From NCBI RefSeq assembly GCF_000013865.1, contig NC_007948.1, forward strand, positions 2,666,001 to 2,730,000: a DNA stretch of 64,000 bases, in the 5' to 3' direction. This document shows, piece after piece, positions 17,740-25,786 of this stretch. Each line of letters opens with the position of its first letter. The stretch's first letter is position 1. Under the pieces are notes generated by a model that was not told the DNA's origin, did no database searches, and worked only from the letters and a program-made list of their open reading frames with translations. The translations under genes and the position numbers were made by a program. Source of the stretch: Polaromonas sp. JS666. GTDB lineage: Bacteria; Pseudomonadota; Gammaproteobacteria; Burkholderiales; Burkholderiaceae_C.

Positions 17740-18674
17740 GCGGGTGTGGCCGCCTTCAGTGAATAGCCGATGCGCGGGAAGTGCACATGAACCGTGCCGG
17801 CCCGCTCGTCGGTGCGGCGCAGGGTGTAGTGCATGCGGGTGGCGGCGATCAGCTCGCCCTCGGTGGGCTCGGGGCCAAAGCTCTCGCCGCTGACCAGCAC
17901 CCGGCTGCCCAGGGGGATGCCGTGCTCATCCTGAAAAATATCGTCATGCAGCGGCGCCGGCGTGGAGGCGGCGGCCACGGCAATGGCCCCGGTGGAGCTG
18001 AATTTCTCCATGCTGCCGTGGCCAATGGCGGCGACGCGGTCCATCCACTCCAGCACGGCGGGCGTGGCGTTCAGGATGTCAGCCAGCACGGACGTGCGCA
18101 CGCGTGTGAACCACAGCGGGTGGTACATCGCAAAGTCGGCGATGCAGGGCACCTCCCCCAGCAGAAAAGGCAGGTCATCGAGCATGTCGGATATCCGGCG
18201 CAGGTAGGACCTGTAAGCCGCAGCCGCGTCGGCCGGGCGCAGGCGCGGCATGCCCGCGCTCATGGCCTTGCGGTCTTCGCCAAAGGCACGGGCCGCGTCG
18301 GGCCCGGCGTTGCCAAACATCTGAGCCATGCCCTTGGGCTGCGTGCTGAATGCCATCGACGTCCAGAACAGCGTGTGGTCGCCCCAGTGCGCGAGGATGC
18401 GCGCCAGACCCTTGCTCGGCTCCGGATAGAGCTCGGGCATGGGCCGCAGATGCTCCAGCACATCGCAGATCAGCGCGGAGTCGCAGTAAATGTCTGCGCC
18501 TATCTGCAGCACCGGGGTCTTGCGGTAGCCGCCCGTCAGTGCCAGCACATCGGGTTTGGGCATGATCATCGGGATGATGACGGACCTCCAGGGCAGGTTT
18601 TTATAGCCCAGGATCAACCGGATTTTCTCGGCGAAAGGCGAAGTCGGGTAGTGATGAAGAATCAGCTCTTGCAT
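17736..18674 (-). CDS. Glutathione S-transferase family protein
   Basis: A 312-residue protein starting with a thioredoxin-like GST N-domain (ELILHHYPTSPFAEKIRLIL, residues 3-22; then RKTPVLQIGADIYCDSALIC) and an all-helical C-domain (about 95-215). A ~95-residue extension follows (about 215-312) with no family I recognise, although GEELIAAT-like text suggests a small beta domain. AGGAG lies 7 bases before the ATG; the frame is open further upstream but unsupported. It overlaps the acetyltransferase gene and follows the acyl-CoA dehydrogenase gene by 25 bases, suggesting one operon. Confidence 0.83.
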   Translation of the reverse strand: MQELILHHYPTSPFAEKIRLILGYKNLPWRSVIIPMIMPKPDVLALTGGYRKTPVLQIGADIYCDSALICDVLEHLRPMPELYPEPSKGLARILAHWGDHTLFWTSMAFSTQPKGMAQMFGNAGPDAARAFGEDRKAMSAGMPRLRPADAAAAYRSYLRRISDMLDDLPFLLGEVPCIADFAMYHPLWFTRVRTSVLADILNATPAVLEWMDRVAAIGHGSMEKFSSTGAIAVAAASTPAPLHDDIFQDEHGIPLGSRVLVSGESFGPEPTEGELIAATRMHYTLRRTDERAGTVHVHFPRIGYSLKAATPA

Positions 18675-18699
18675 GGATGTCTCCTGAAGGTCTGCGTGT

Positions 18700-20439
18700 T
18701 TACCGGGGCATGGCCCGGGCGATGATGGTGTCGAAATCAGTGCCTGCAGCCAGCGTGCCGAAGGTCTGGCCCCAGTTGCCGGAAATGCGCGAGTCACAAA
18801 ATGCGCTGAACACCGGCGCCGGTGCTGTCTGCAACAGTAGCGCAGCCTGCACTGCCAGCGCAACATCTTGCGCCAGCCGGCGCGCCTCCAGTTCCGTGGC
18901 CATCTGCTCCACCCGCGTGGGCAAGGCTGCGGCGAGCCGGTCCAGCGCCGGATGTGCGCCCCTGGCGGCAGAAAGCTCATGCTCCAGTGCCGCCACAGCA
19001 TCGGCCTTGCGCAGGGCGCGCAGCAAGTCCAGCGCCATGATGTTGCCGGCGCCTTCCCAGATGGAGTTCAGCGGCATTTCGCGGTAGATGCGGGCCATGA
19101 CGCCAACACCGCCCTCCTCCACATAACCGTTGCCGCCCAGGCATTCCATGGCTTCCTGCGCAAAGTGGCTGCCGCGCTTGCAGATCCAGAACTTGGCGAT
19201 CGGGGTGAGCAGGCGCGCCATCACCGCTTCATGCGCGTCGGCAGCCCTGTCGAACGCACGGGCCAGGCGAAGGGCCAGCGCCGTGGCGGCTTCCGATTCG
19301 AGCGCCAGGTCGGCCAGCACATTGCGCATCAGCGGCTGGTCTATCAGCAATTTGCCGAAGGCCTTGCGCTGCGACGTGTGGTTGAGCGCGAGGCTCAGGG
19401 CCTGGCGCATCAGGCCGCTGGTGCCCAGGGCGCAGTCCAGCCGGGTCATGGTGCCCATCTCCAGAATTTGCGGAATGCCGCGGCCTTCTTCACCCACCAG
19501 CCAGGCCTGGGCACCCTCGAACTCTACTTCTGAACTGGCATTGGCCTTGTTGCCCAGCTTGTCCTTGAGGCGCTGGATGCGGATGGCGTTCAGGCTGCCA
19601 TCGGGAAGAATGCGCGGCAGGAAAAAGCAGCTCAAGCCGCTGGTGGTTTGGGCCAGCACCAGAAAGGCGTCGCACATGGGTGCCGAGAAAAACCACTTGT
19701 GGCCCGTGAGGGTGTAACGCGCTCCCCAGCCGTCACTGCCCGCGGGCTCGGCCCGGGTGGTGTTGGCCCGCACATCCGAGCCGCCCTGCTTTTCGGTCAT
19801 GCCCATGCCCATGGTGAGGCCGGCCTTGCCCTGCCATGGCTTGAGTTCAGAGTCATAGGCGCGACCGGTGAGCCCGGGAGCCCAGTCGGCATAGATGGCC
19901 GCATTGCTGCGCAGCGCCGGCGTGACCGCATAGGTCATGGAGATCGGGCACAGCACCGATGGTTCGAGCTCCGTAAAGAGCATGAAGCCAGCGGCGCGCA
20001 GCACATGCGGGGACAGGCCCTCACCCCTGCCCTCTCCCAGAGGGAGAGGGTGTCTGACTCGCTTCCCCTTTGGCGCAGGGTGTCCGGTTCCCTCTCCCTC
20101 TGGGAGAGGGCCAGGGTGAGGGCTGGCCCAAGGGGTGCCATGCAAGCCGGCACCGATCGCGAGTTTCATCAACTCGTGATAGCTCGGATGAAACTCCACC
20201 TGGTCCAGCCGTCGGCCAAAGCGGTCGTGGCTGTGCAGCTCCGGGGCATGAATATTGGCCAAGCGCGCGTGGGTTTGCATCCCGGTACTGCCCAGCATGG
20301 CGCCCAGGGCTGCCAGCTCGGTGGTGTCCAGTGCCGGTGCGTTGAACTTCAGCGCGTCGCGCAGGGGGCGGTTGGTGTCGAACAGGTTGTAGTCCGCCAG
20401 CGGCTCCGGCTGGTTGAAGACTTCATGGGTGATGTCCAT
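18700..20439 (-). CDS. Acyl-CoA dehydrogenase, AidB-like, with an in-frame repeat insertion
   Basis: FAD-dependent acyl-CoA dehydrogenase of 579 residues. Family signatures include CPISMTYAVTPAL, KQGGSDVRAN (FAD/substrate loop), TGHKWFFSAPMCDAFLVLAQ, CLGGNGYVEE and WEGAGNIMALDLLRAL near the C-terminus, which point to the AidB/isovaleryl-CoA dehydrogenase-like branch. Between GLHGTPW and HVLRAAGFML there are about 40 extra residues (SPHPGPLPEGEG ... PLPLGEGRGEG) encoded by the palindromic repeat at 20018-20122. The rest of the enzyme is intact, so it may still work. The physiological substrate is unknown. Confidence 0.9.
   Translation of the reverse strand: MDITHEVFNQPEPLADYNLFDTNRPLRDALKFNAPALDTTELAALGAMLGSTGMQTHARLANIHAPELHSHDRFGRRLDQVEFHPSYHELMKLAIGAGLHGTPWASPHPGPLPEGEGTGHPAPKGKRVRHPLPLGEGRGEGLSPHVLRAAGFMLFTELEPSVLCPISMTYAVTPALRSNAAIYADWAPGLTGRAYDSELKPWQGKAGLTMGMGMTEKQGGSDVRANTTRAEPAGSDGWGARYTLTGHKWFFSAPMCDAFLVLAQTTSGLSCFFLPRILPDGSLNAIRIQRLKDKLGNKANASSEVEFEGAQAWLVGEEGRGIPQILEMGTMTRLDCALGTSGLMRQALSLALNHTSQRKAFGKLLIDQPLMRNVLADLALESEAATALALRLARAFDRAADAHEAVMARLLTPIAKFWICKRGSHFAQEAMECLGGNGYVEEGGVGVMARIYREMPLNSIWEGAGNIMALDLLRALRKADAVAALEHELSAARGAHPALDRLAAALPTRVEQMATELEARRLAQDVALAVQAALLLQTAPAPVFSAFCDSRISGNWGQTFGTLAAGTDFDTIIARAMPR
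20018..20122. repeat. Palindromic repeat family 1, copy A (inside acyl-CoA dehydrogenase gene)
   Basis: Two 33-base modules in inverted orientation: 20018-20050 (CCCTCACCCCTGCCCTCTCC then a GGGAGAGGG half) and 20090-20122 (its near-perfect reverse complement), separated by 39 bases. Each module itself is a hairpin CCCTCTCCC/GGGAGAGGG with a CCCTCACCC flank. It is fully open in the frame of the host gene. Confidence 0.9.
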
Positions 20440-20468
20440 GGCACGACTCCTGGCCTGATGGCTACAGG

Positions 20469-21485
20469 CTAAATGAGCTTGACCAGCTGTTTGCCGAAGT
20501 TTCTGCCCTTGAGCAGACCGAGGAAGGCCTCTGGTGCGGCTTGCAGGCCTTGCGCAATGGTTTCACGCGGCCTCAGCTTGCCGGTAGCCACCAGCGTGCC
20601 GAGTTCTTTCAGGGCTTCGGGCCAGACCTCCATGTGTTCGCTGACGATAAAACCCTGAACCTTCAGGCGGCTCCGCAAGATCAGCGCCGGATGCGTGATG
20701 GGCGTCGGCTCTCCGTCGTAGCCCGCGATCATGCCGCACACGGCAATGCGGCCAAAGTCGTTCATCAGCGGCAGCACGGCATTGAGCACCATACCGCCCA
20801 CATTTTCAAAGTAGCCGTCAATGCCGTTGGGGCAGGCCTCTTTCAAAGCGGCTGAAAGCGATGCGGCATCTTTGTACAGCTTGTAGTCAATGCAGGCATC
20901 GAAACCAAGTTCGTTGACAGCGTACTGGCACTTGTCGGGGCCGCCGGCAATGCCTACCGTGCGGCACCCGCGTGCTTTGGCCAGCGCGGCAAAAGCGCTG
21001 CCCACGGCCCCCGTCGCAGCACTGACTGCAACGGTTTGGCCTGCCTTGGGCTCGATGATTTTCACCAACCCGTAGTAGGCCGTGACGCCCGGCATACCCA
21101 CCGCGCCGAGGTAATGCGAGAGCGGCACCTGCGTGGTGTCCACCTTGCGCAGCGCCCCAGGCTGCTCGGCATCGACCACGCTGTACTGCTGCCAGCCGCC
21201 CATGCCGACGACCTTGTCGCCCGGTTGAAACTTCGGCGAGCGGCTTTCCATGACCTCGCCGGCAGTGCCGCCAATCATGACTTGCCCCAGTGGCTGGGCG
21301 GCGGCGTAGTTCCTGGTGTCATTCATGCGGCCACGCATGTACGGGTCCAGACTCAAAAAATGATGGCGCACCAGCACCTGCCCGTCTTTCAAGGCTGGTG
21401 TTTCGCTGCTGACCAGTTTGAAATTGCTGGCAACCGCCTCGCCGATGGGACGGTTGTCGAGCAGGATTTGTTGATTAAGGGGCAT
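20469..21485 (-). CDS. NADP-dependent oxidoreductase, MDR family (CurA-like)
   Basis: A 338-residue zinc-free medium-chain reductase of the leukotriene-B4-dehydrogenase/CurA type, which reduces C=C bonds of enones. Visible are LSLDPYMRGRM (about 44-54), the cofactor motif AATGAVGSAFAALAKARG (about 155-172), and YFENVGG, all typical of this subfamily. AGGAG lies 7 bases before the chosen ATG; an upstream ATG at 21500 is less well supported. It sits 29 bases downstream of the end of... the hotdog gene region and upstream of the acyl-CoA dehydrogenase gene in the same orientation. Confidence 0.9.
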   Translation of the reverse strand: MPLNQQILLDNRPIGEAVASNFKLVSSETPALKDGQVLVRHHFLSLDPYMRGRMNDTRNYAAAQPLGQVMIGGTAGEVMESRSPKFQPGDKVVGMGGWQQYSVVDAEQPGALRKVDTTQVPLSHYLGAVGMPGVTAYYGLVKIIEPKAGQTVAVSAATGAVGSAFAALAKARGCRTVGIAGGPDKCQYAVNELGFDACIDYKLYKDAASLSAALKEACPNGIDGYFENVGGMVLNAVLPLMNDFGRIAVCGMIAGYDGEPTPITHPALILRSRLKVQGFIVSEHMEVWPEALKELGTLVATGKLRPRETIAQGLQAAPEAFLGLLKGRNFGKQLVKLI

Positions 21486-21523
21486 GGCAGTCTCCTGCAA
21501 AAAATGTTGGAATTTCCATCAAT

Positions 21524-21540
21524 GCTATTGGTTTAATAGC
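21524..21540. repeat. Short palindrome GCTATT-n5-AATAGC
   Basis: A 6-bp inverted repeat around GGTTT followed by TGACAGC in the gap between the thioesterase and MDR reductase genes. It resembles short TGCTATT...AATAGCTG repeats that I recall as frequent between genes in Comamonadaceae. Only one copy is seen in this window. Confidence 0.4.
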
Positions 21541-21598
21541 TGACAGCCGATAACGGATATTCCTCAGGTACTTAAGGCAGATTTGATGCTCAAAAGGT

Positions 21599-22048
21599 TT
21601 AATCCGTCGAGATGGGACTGACAGGCGGATTGAGCCCGTTCACGGCTCCAGGCCCCGTCGGCAGGCGCTTGACGTATTTGAAGGTACCGGTGGCATGTGC
21701 GCAAGCACGGCCCTGGTCGTCGTACAGCGTGGCTTCGGTGAACGCCATCGTGGCGGTGCGGTGCATGAGCCGGCCCTTGCCCGTGAGCTTGCTGCCGTCG
21801 CCCGGTGCGGGCCGCATGAAGCTGGTCTTCATTTCGATGGTGACCACGCCCATGTCTTTTTGCACACTGCGCGCGGCCGTCGCCATGGTCACGTCCATCA
21901 GCGTCATCACCGCACCGCCGTGCGTGACGGAAAACGAGTTCAGGTGTTCGGGCCGCGGCGTGTAGCCAAGGACCGATTCACCGCCTTCAAACAGCTCCAG
22001 CGTGAAGCCAAGGTGGTGAACGAAAGGGATTTCAGCGCCAAAATTCAT
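21599..22048 (-). CDS. Hotdog-fold acyl-CoA thioesterase, PaaI family
   Basis: A 149-residue single hotdog domain protein. NSFSVTHGGAVMTLMDVTMATAA (about 37-59, described by its HGG core and following Asp) is the PaaI-type active-site helix, and a typical C-terminal strand ATGTFKYVKR follows. It likely hydrolyses acyl-CoA thioesters to relieve CoA trapping in the surrounding catabolic pathway. The last ~20 residues are Pro-rich and probably disordered. A family-2 repeat lies just upstream of the start. Confidence 0.88.
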   Translation of the reverse strand: MNFGAEIPFVHHLGFTLELFEGGESVLGYTPRPEHLNSFSVTHGGAVMTLMDVTMATAARSVQKDMGVVTIEMKTSFMRPAPGDGSKLTGKGRLMHRTATMAFTEATLYDDQGRACAHATGTFKYVKRLPTGPGAVNGLNPPVSPISTD

Positions 22049-22060
22049 TGAAAAAATCCT

Positions 22061-22180
22061 CGCAGTGCAGTACCCGGAGCGACAAGCGCGATGGCCACGA
22101 TTTTTCCGCCGGGCCGCCCCAAGGAAAAATGCGCCCCCTCGGGGGGCAGCGAAGTACGCGAAGCGACGAGCGTGGGGGCC
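22061..22180. repeat. Palindromic repeat family 2, copy 1, with partial tandem copy
   Basis: The full unit 22101-22180 contains a stem TTTTTCC/GGAAAAA around GCCGGGCCGCCCCAA, then GCCCCCTCGGGGGGC, TACGCGAAGCGA and the end CGTGGGGGCC. The stretch 22061-22097 (GCAGTGCAGTACCCGGAGCG, then ACAAGCG) looks like the degraded right half of a second copy. The CGTGGGGGCC end lies 6 bases from the stop codon of the SDR gene, on its 3' side. Confidence 0.85.
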
Positions 22181-22186
22181 ATACCT

Positions 22187-22990
22187 CTAGCCGCCTGTGA
22201 CTACCGAAACACCACCGTCCACCGCCAGCCACTGGCCAGTGATGTGCTTGCCCGCGTCTGACGCGTAAAGCACGCACAGGCCCTTGAGGTCTTCATCATC
22301 GCCCAGGCGGCCCAATGGCGCGTGAGCGGCGAGTTTTTCTTCGCCCAGCGCCTTGAGCGTTCCAACCGTCATCTTGCTGGGAAAAAACCCCGGGCAAATC
22401 GCGTTGACGGTGATGTTGTACTTGCCCCATTCGCAACCGAGGGCGCGGGTGAAGTTGATGACAGCACCTTTGGAGGTGTTGTAGGCGACGGTGGTCATCT
22501 CGGGCGGGTTGCCACCCAGGCCTGCGATGGACGCCACATTGATGATGCGGCCAGACTTGCGCGCGATCATGCTGTGCTTGGCGATGTGCTGCGAGAGGAT
22601 GAAGTAACCGCGGATGTTGAGGTTCATCACCTTGTCCCAGGCCTCCACCGGATGGTCTTCGGCGGGTGCGCCCCAGGCCGCACCGGCGTTGTTGACCAGG
22701 ATGTCCACGTGTCCGAGTCGCTTGATGGCCTCATCCGCCAGTGCGCGAATGTCTTCTTCCTTCGAGCAGTCGGCGGCAATCCAGTCGACGTCAATGCCGG
22801 CGGCTTTCAGCTCGGCGGCGGACTCGATCAGGTCTTCGGCTTTGCGCGAACTCAAAATAACTTTGGCACCGGCCTCACCCAACGCCTGGGCCAGTTGCAG
22901 ACCCAGGCCGCGCGACCCGCCGGTGACCAGTGCGGTTTTGCCTGTGAGGTCAAACAGCTGTTGAATGGAACGGGGCTTGCTGGCAGTCAT
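22187..22990 (-). CDS. Short-chain dehydrogenase/reductase, FabG-like
   Basis: A 267-residue SDR. The cofactor motif TGGSRGLG is at about residues 22-29, NNAG about 98-101, the active Ser in NVASIAG, and YNTSKGA gives the Tyr/Lys pair. The C-terminus GQWLAVDGG is typical of FabG-like 3-oxoacyl reductases. AAGGAG is 8 bases before the chosen ATG. In this context it may act on hydroxyacyl- or ketoacyl-CoA intermediates. Its first 41 bases overlap the 3' end of the Dabb gene. Confidence 0.9.
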   Translation of the reverse strand: MTASKPRSIQQLFDLTGKTALVTGGSRGLGLQLAQALGEAGAKVILSSRKAEDLIESAAELKAAGIDVDWIAADCSKEEDIRALADEAIKRLGHVDILVNNAGAAWGAPAEDHPVEAWDKVMNLNIRGYFILSQHIAKHSMIARKSGRIINVASIAGLGGNPPEMTTVAYNTSKGAVINFTRALGCEWGKYNITVNAICPGFFPSKMTVGTLKALGEEKLAAHAPLGRLGDDEDLKGLCVLYASDAGKHITGQWLAVDGGVSVVTGG

Positions 22991-23291
22991 GGGTCGTCTC
23001 CTTGGATGGTTGAACTTCGTAATCAAGCACGGTTCGGGTGTCGCGCAAGGCGCCCAGGCCGCTACTGATCAGCTGGTGATGAGGGTGATCTTGGTAGGCA
23101 GCCAATGCTGCGCTGTTTTCAAACTCTGAGTAAAGCACAACATCGCAGTTGGCTTCCAGTCCGGGTGTCCTGATGGCGACTTCAAAGGCGTGCATTCCCG
23201 GCACCAGCTGGCGACAGGTGTCCAGGCGCGCCTTGAAATCCGGGGCATCCGCGGCGTCCTTGAGTTTCCACATCACGATGTGCCTGATCAT
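22950..23291 (-). CDS. Dabb (stress-responsive alpha/beta barrel) domain protein
   Basis: A 113-residue protein. IRHIVMWKLKD at the N-terminus and the pattern FEVAIRTPGLEANCDVVLYSEFEN followed by YQDHPHHQ identify the Dabb ferredoxin-like fold; the usual domain ends near VLDYEV, about 20 residues before the stop. The tail runs 41 bases into the following SDR gene in another frame. Dabb proteins are small dimers with varied or unknown roles; some are enzymes of aromatic or polyketide metabolism. No function is assigned here. Confidence 0.85.
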   Translation of the reverse strand: MIRHIVMWKLKDAADAPDFKARLDTCRQLVPGMHAFEVAIRTPGLEANCDVVLYSEFENSAALAAYQDHPHHQLISSGLGALRDTRTVLDYEVQPSKETTHDCQQAPFHSTAV

Positions 23292-23518
23292 GGCCGCACC
23301 TTGATTCGGGAGCGGACATAAATCAGGATAAAACCCACCGCGGCCACCAGCCCGCCACCGACCACCAGCGACCAGCCCAGCGCCTCATCCGTACGCTCCA
23401 CCGACAGGCCCAGGACGAGCGTCAGCAGGCCGCCATAAATCAGGACCCAGATCAGGCCCTGCAGGCGCGCCACGGATTTGCTGGAAGCGGTTGCGGACGA
23501 CGGTTTGAAAAAAGCCAT
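23288..23518 (-). CDS. Small membrane protein, two predicted helices
   Basis: A 76-residue hydrophobic protein with two membrane segments (about 20-40 and 47-67), a Ser/Ala-rich start and a basic C-terminus (RSRIKVRP), suggesting both ends in the cytoplasm. It overlaps the Dabb gene by 4 bases and shares one base with the stop of the acyl-CoA dehydrogenase gene, so it belongs to the same transcript. I do not recognise a family. Confidence 0.7.
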   Translation of the reverse strand: MAFFKPSSATASSKSVARLQGLIWVLIYGGLLTLVLGLSVERTDEALGWSLVVGGGLVAAVGFILIYVRSRIKVRP

Positions 23519-25401
23519 TAAAACGCCTCCTCAGGCATGTCGGCACAGGTCAGGTCGCGCGTTTCAGCCACCCGGAGCCAGGCTTCTATTTTGGGTAACT
23601 CGTAATGATAAAAATAACGGGTGGCCGCCAATCTGCCCACAGTGGCAGCTAGCGATTTTGCAGAATCGGCGGCCAAGGCCGCCAGCGCCACGTCGAGCCA
23701 GACCCAAGCCAGCACAGTATGGCCAAAGCCCTGCATATAGGGTACCGCATTGGCGAGGGCCTCGCCAGCCTTGCCGCTGGCCCAGGCGGCCCGGGTGGCG
23801 CTCTCCACCTGCTGCAGGGCCGTGCCCAGCGCCTGGGCATAGCTGGCCAACTCCGGCACCCGCATGGCTTTTTCCACTGTGGCATTGATGCGCTCCCCCA
23901 GCAACTGCAGGCCCCTGCCTCCCTCCATCAGCACCTTGCGCCCCAGCAAATCCATGGCCTGGATACCGTGGGTGCCTTCGTGAATCATGTTCAGGCGGTT
24001 GTCGCGCCAGTACTGCTCCACCGGAAAGTCACGCGTATAGCCGTAGCCGCCGTGCACCTGGATGGCCAGCGAGTTGGCCTCCAGGCACCATTCGCTGGGC
24101 CAGCTTTTGGCAATGGGCGTCAGCACTTCCAGCAACAGGCGCGCGTCGTCGGCGGCCTGGGGCTCGCCGGTATGGTGTTCGTCGACCAGACGGGCGCAAT
24201 ACAGCTCCAGTGCCAACGCGCCTTCGCAGTAGGCCTTTTGCGCCAGCAGCATGCGCTTGACGTCGGCATGCTCGATGATACGGATTTGCGGCTGGGCGGC
24301 ATCCTTGCCGCCGGGGCCGACGGGCCGGCCCTGCGGCCGGTTTTTGGCATAGTCCAGGCTGGCGTAGTAGCCGGCCATGCCCAGCATGGTCGCCGCGGTG
24401 CCCACCCCGATGCGCGCCTCGTTCATCATGTGGAACATGCAGCGCAGCCCTTCATGCGGCTTGCCGACCAAGTAGCCGATGGCCCCCGCCTCGCCGTTCA
24501 CCGGGTACTTGCCTTCACCGAAATTGAGCAGGGTGTTGATCGTGCCGCGCCAGCCGAGCTTGTGGTTCAGGCCCGCCAACGCCACGTCGTTCCTGGGACC
24601 CAGCGTGACCTTCACGCTGCCCTTCTCACCCTCTCCCCCCGGGAGAGGGCCGGGGGGAGGGCTCTCCACGTTCACCAGCCACTTGGGCACGATGAACAGC
24701 GAAATGCCGCGCGTGCCCGGGATCAGCTTTCCGTCAGGCCCGGGTATCTTGGCCAGCACCAGATGAATGATGTTTTCAGTCAGCTCATGCTCGCCGGCCG
24801 AAATCCACATCTTGTTACCCTTGAGGCGATAGCGCGGGCCGAGCGGGTCGGCTTCAAAGCCCTCGCCATCCGGCACGGCACGCGTGACCACGTCACTGAG
24901 GGACGAACCGGCCTGCGGCTCCGACAGGCACATGGTGCCCGAGAAGCGCCCCGAAAACTCATTTTTGGCAAACACGTCCTTTTGCGCGTCGGTGCCGTGC
25001 ACCATCAGCAAATTGGCATTGCCTGTGGTTAGCATGCCCGAGCCGATGCTGACCGAGGCCATGGCAAAAAAAGCATTGGCAGCCGCTTCCACGGTGTAGG
25101 GCAACTGCATGCCCCCAACGTCATAGTCCTGCGCGGCGCTGAGCATGCCCGAGGCCGCATAGGCCTTCTGGGCATCGTGCGTGACCTGCGGGAGGATGAC
25201 TTTTTCGCCATCGAAGCGCGGCTCCTGGGTATCGACGGTGCGATTGAACGGTGCATATTTTTCGCGGGCAATGCGCTCGCAGGTGTCAAACACCGCATCA
25301 AAGGTCTCGCGCGAATGGTCGGCAAAGCGTTCGCGCCGGTTCAGCGACTCGGCATCCAGCCACTGGTAGAGCAGGAAATCAAGGGTAGGCCTGAGGCTCA
25401 T
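23518..25401 (-). CDS. Acyl-CoA dehydrogenase with C-terminal extension, carrying a repeat insertion
   Basis: A 627-residue FAD enzyme of the DmdC/FadE12-like group, with an N-terminal extension, the core dehydrogenase (MCLSEPQAGSSLSDV, KMWISAGEHELTEN) and a C-terminal helical extension beyond IHEGTHGIQAMDLLGRKV. The VHGGYGYTRDFPVEQYWRD motif is complete. After LFIVPKWLVN about 14 residues (ESPPPGPLPGGEGEKG) derive from a half unit of repeat family 1 (24629-24661), in a surface-loop position. It catalyses the first step of beta-oxidation; chain length is unknown. Confidence 0.9.
   Translation of the reverse strand: MSLRPTLDFLLYQWLDAESLNRRERFADHSRETFDAVFDTCERIAREKYAPFNRTVDTQEPRFDGEKVILPQVTHDAQKAYAASGMLSAAQDYDVGGMQLPYTVEAAANAFFAMASVSIGSGMLTTGNANLLMVHGTDAQKDVFAKNEFSGRFSGTMCLSEPQAGSSLSDVVTRAVPDGEGFEADPLGPRYRLKGNKMWISAGEHELTENIIHLVLAKIPGPDGKLIPGTRGISLFIVPKWLVNVESPPPGPLPGGEGEKGSVKVTLGPRNDVALAGLNHKLGWRGTINTLLNFGEGKYPVNGEAGAIGYLVGKPHEGLRCMFHMMNEARIGVGTAATMLGMAGYYASLDYAKNRPQGRPVGPGGKDAAQPQIRIIEHADVKRMLLAQKAYCEGALALELYCARLVDEHHTGEPQAADDARLLLEVLTPIAKSWPSEWCLEANSLAIQVHGGYGYTRDFPVEQYWRDNRLNMIHEGTHGIQAMDLLGRKVLMEGGRGLQLLGERINATVEKAMRVPELASYAQALGTALQQVESATRAAWASGKAGEALANAVPYMQGFGHTVLAWVWLDVALAALAADSAKSLAATVGRLAATRYFYHYELPKIEAWLRVAETRDLTCADMPEEAF
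24629..24661. repeat. Palindromic repeat family 1, copy B (half unit in acyl-CoA dehydrogenase gene)
   Basis: One 33-base module: CCCTCTCCC-ccc-GGGAGAGGG hairpin followed by CCGGGGGGAGGG. It matches the right-hand modules of copies A and C. It is read in the same frame as copy A, giving PPPGPLPGGEGE in place of PHPGPLPEGEGT. Confidence 0.85.
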
Positions 25402-25416
25402 GGCGACGGATCTCCA

Positions 25417-25446
25417 GGTCGGGGTTATGTCGGTCGGAGTTATGTC
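25417..25446. repeat. 15-bp tandem duplication upstream of acyl-CoA dehydrogenase gene
   Basis: GGTCGGGGTTATGTC is followed immediately by GGTCGGAGTTATGTC (one mismatch). It covers the 3' end of the broken thioesterase gene and ends ~16 bases before the dehydrogenase start codon region. Confidence 0.75.
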
Positions 25447-25771
25447 GGGCTGGCTTTGACGGGAAGCCGGGCTATCGTGCCTTGGGCCACGGCCCAGAGC
25501 TTTTGCTCGCTGATGTAGTTGATTTTGAACTCAACGGTAACAACTGCCCATTCCAGCAGGGTTCGCCGGCATAGGTCAGCGCGTGGTCGGCGGCGTAGCT
25601 GATCACGCCACCATGCACAAAGCCATTCTGCTGAAGAATCTTTTCGGTGATGGGAAGCTGCAACTCGCAATGCCCCGGTGACAACGCATGCAGTTCGGCG
25701 CCGATCAGCACACCGGCAGGCTGCAGGGCCAAAAACGCCTGCCCTTTCTGAAGGAGCAGGGTTTCGTTCAT
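25440..25771 (-). pseudogene. Frameshifted and shortened PaaI-type thioesterase
   Basis: The first ~68 codons (from ATG at 25771) encode a PaaI-family hotdog start, ending with FVHGGVISYAADHALTYAGE. At about 25557-25563 the frame breaks. The continuation EWAVVTVEFKINY is found in the neighbouring frame, followed at once by SEQKLWAVAQGTIARL, the usual C-terminal end. About 30 residues normally found between those two parts are absent, so there is both a frameshift and an internal deletion. The intact-looking 99-codon frame ends in unrelated sequence. It lies between the thiolase and dehydrogenase genes, whose operon it presumably once served. Confidence 0.8.
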
Positions 25772-25786
25772 GGCACAGGATGCCTC

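Noticed and set aside
18675..19001. Upstream extension of the GST-like frame
   Set aside because: It overlaps the acyl-CoA dehydrogenase gene; the ATG at 18674 has a good ribosome-binding site and begins the GST domain.
23719..25032. 437-codon frame antisense to the acyl-CoA dehydrogenase gene
   Set aside because: Shadow of a well-supported enzyme gene; no motif and His/Gln/Gly-rich antisense composition.
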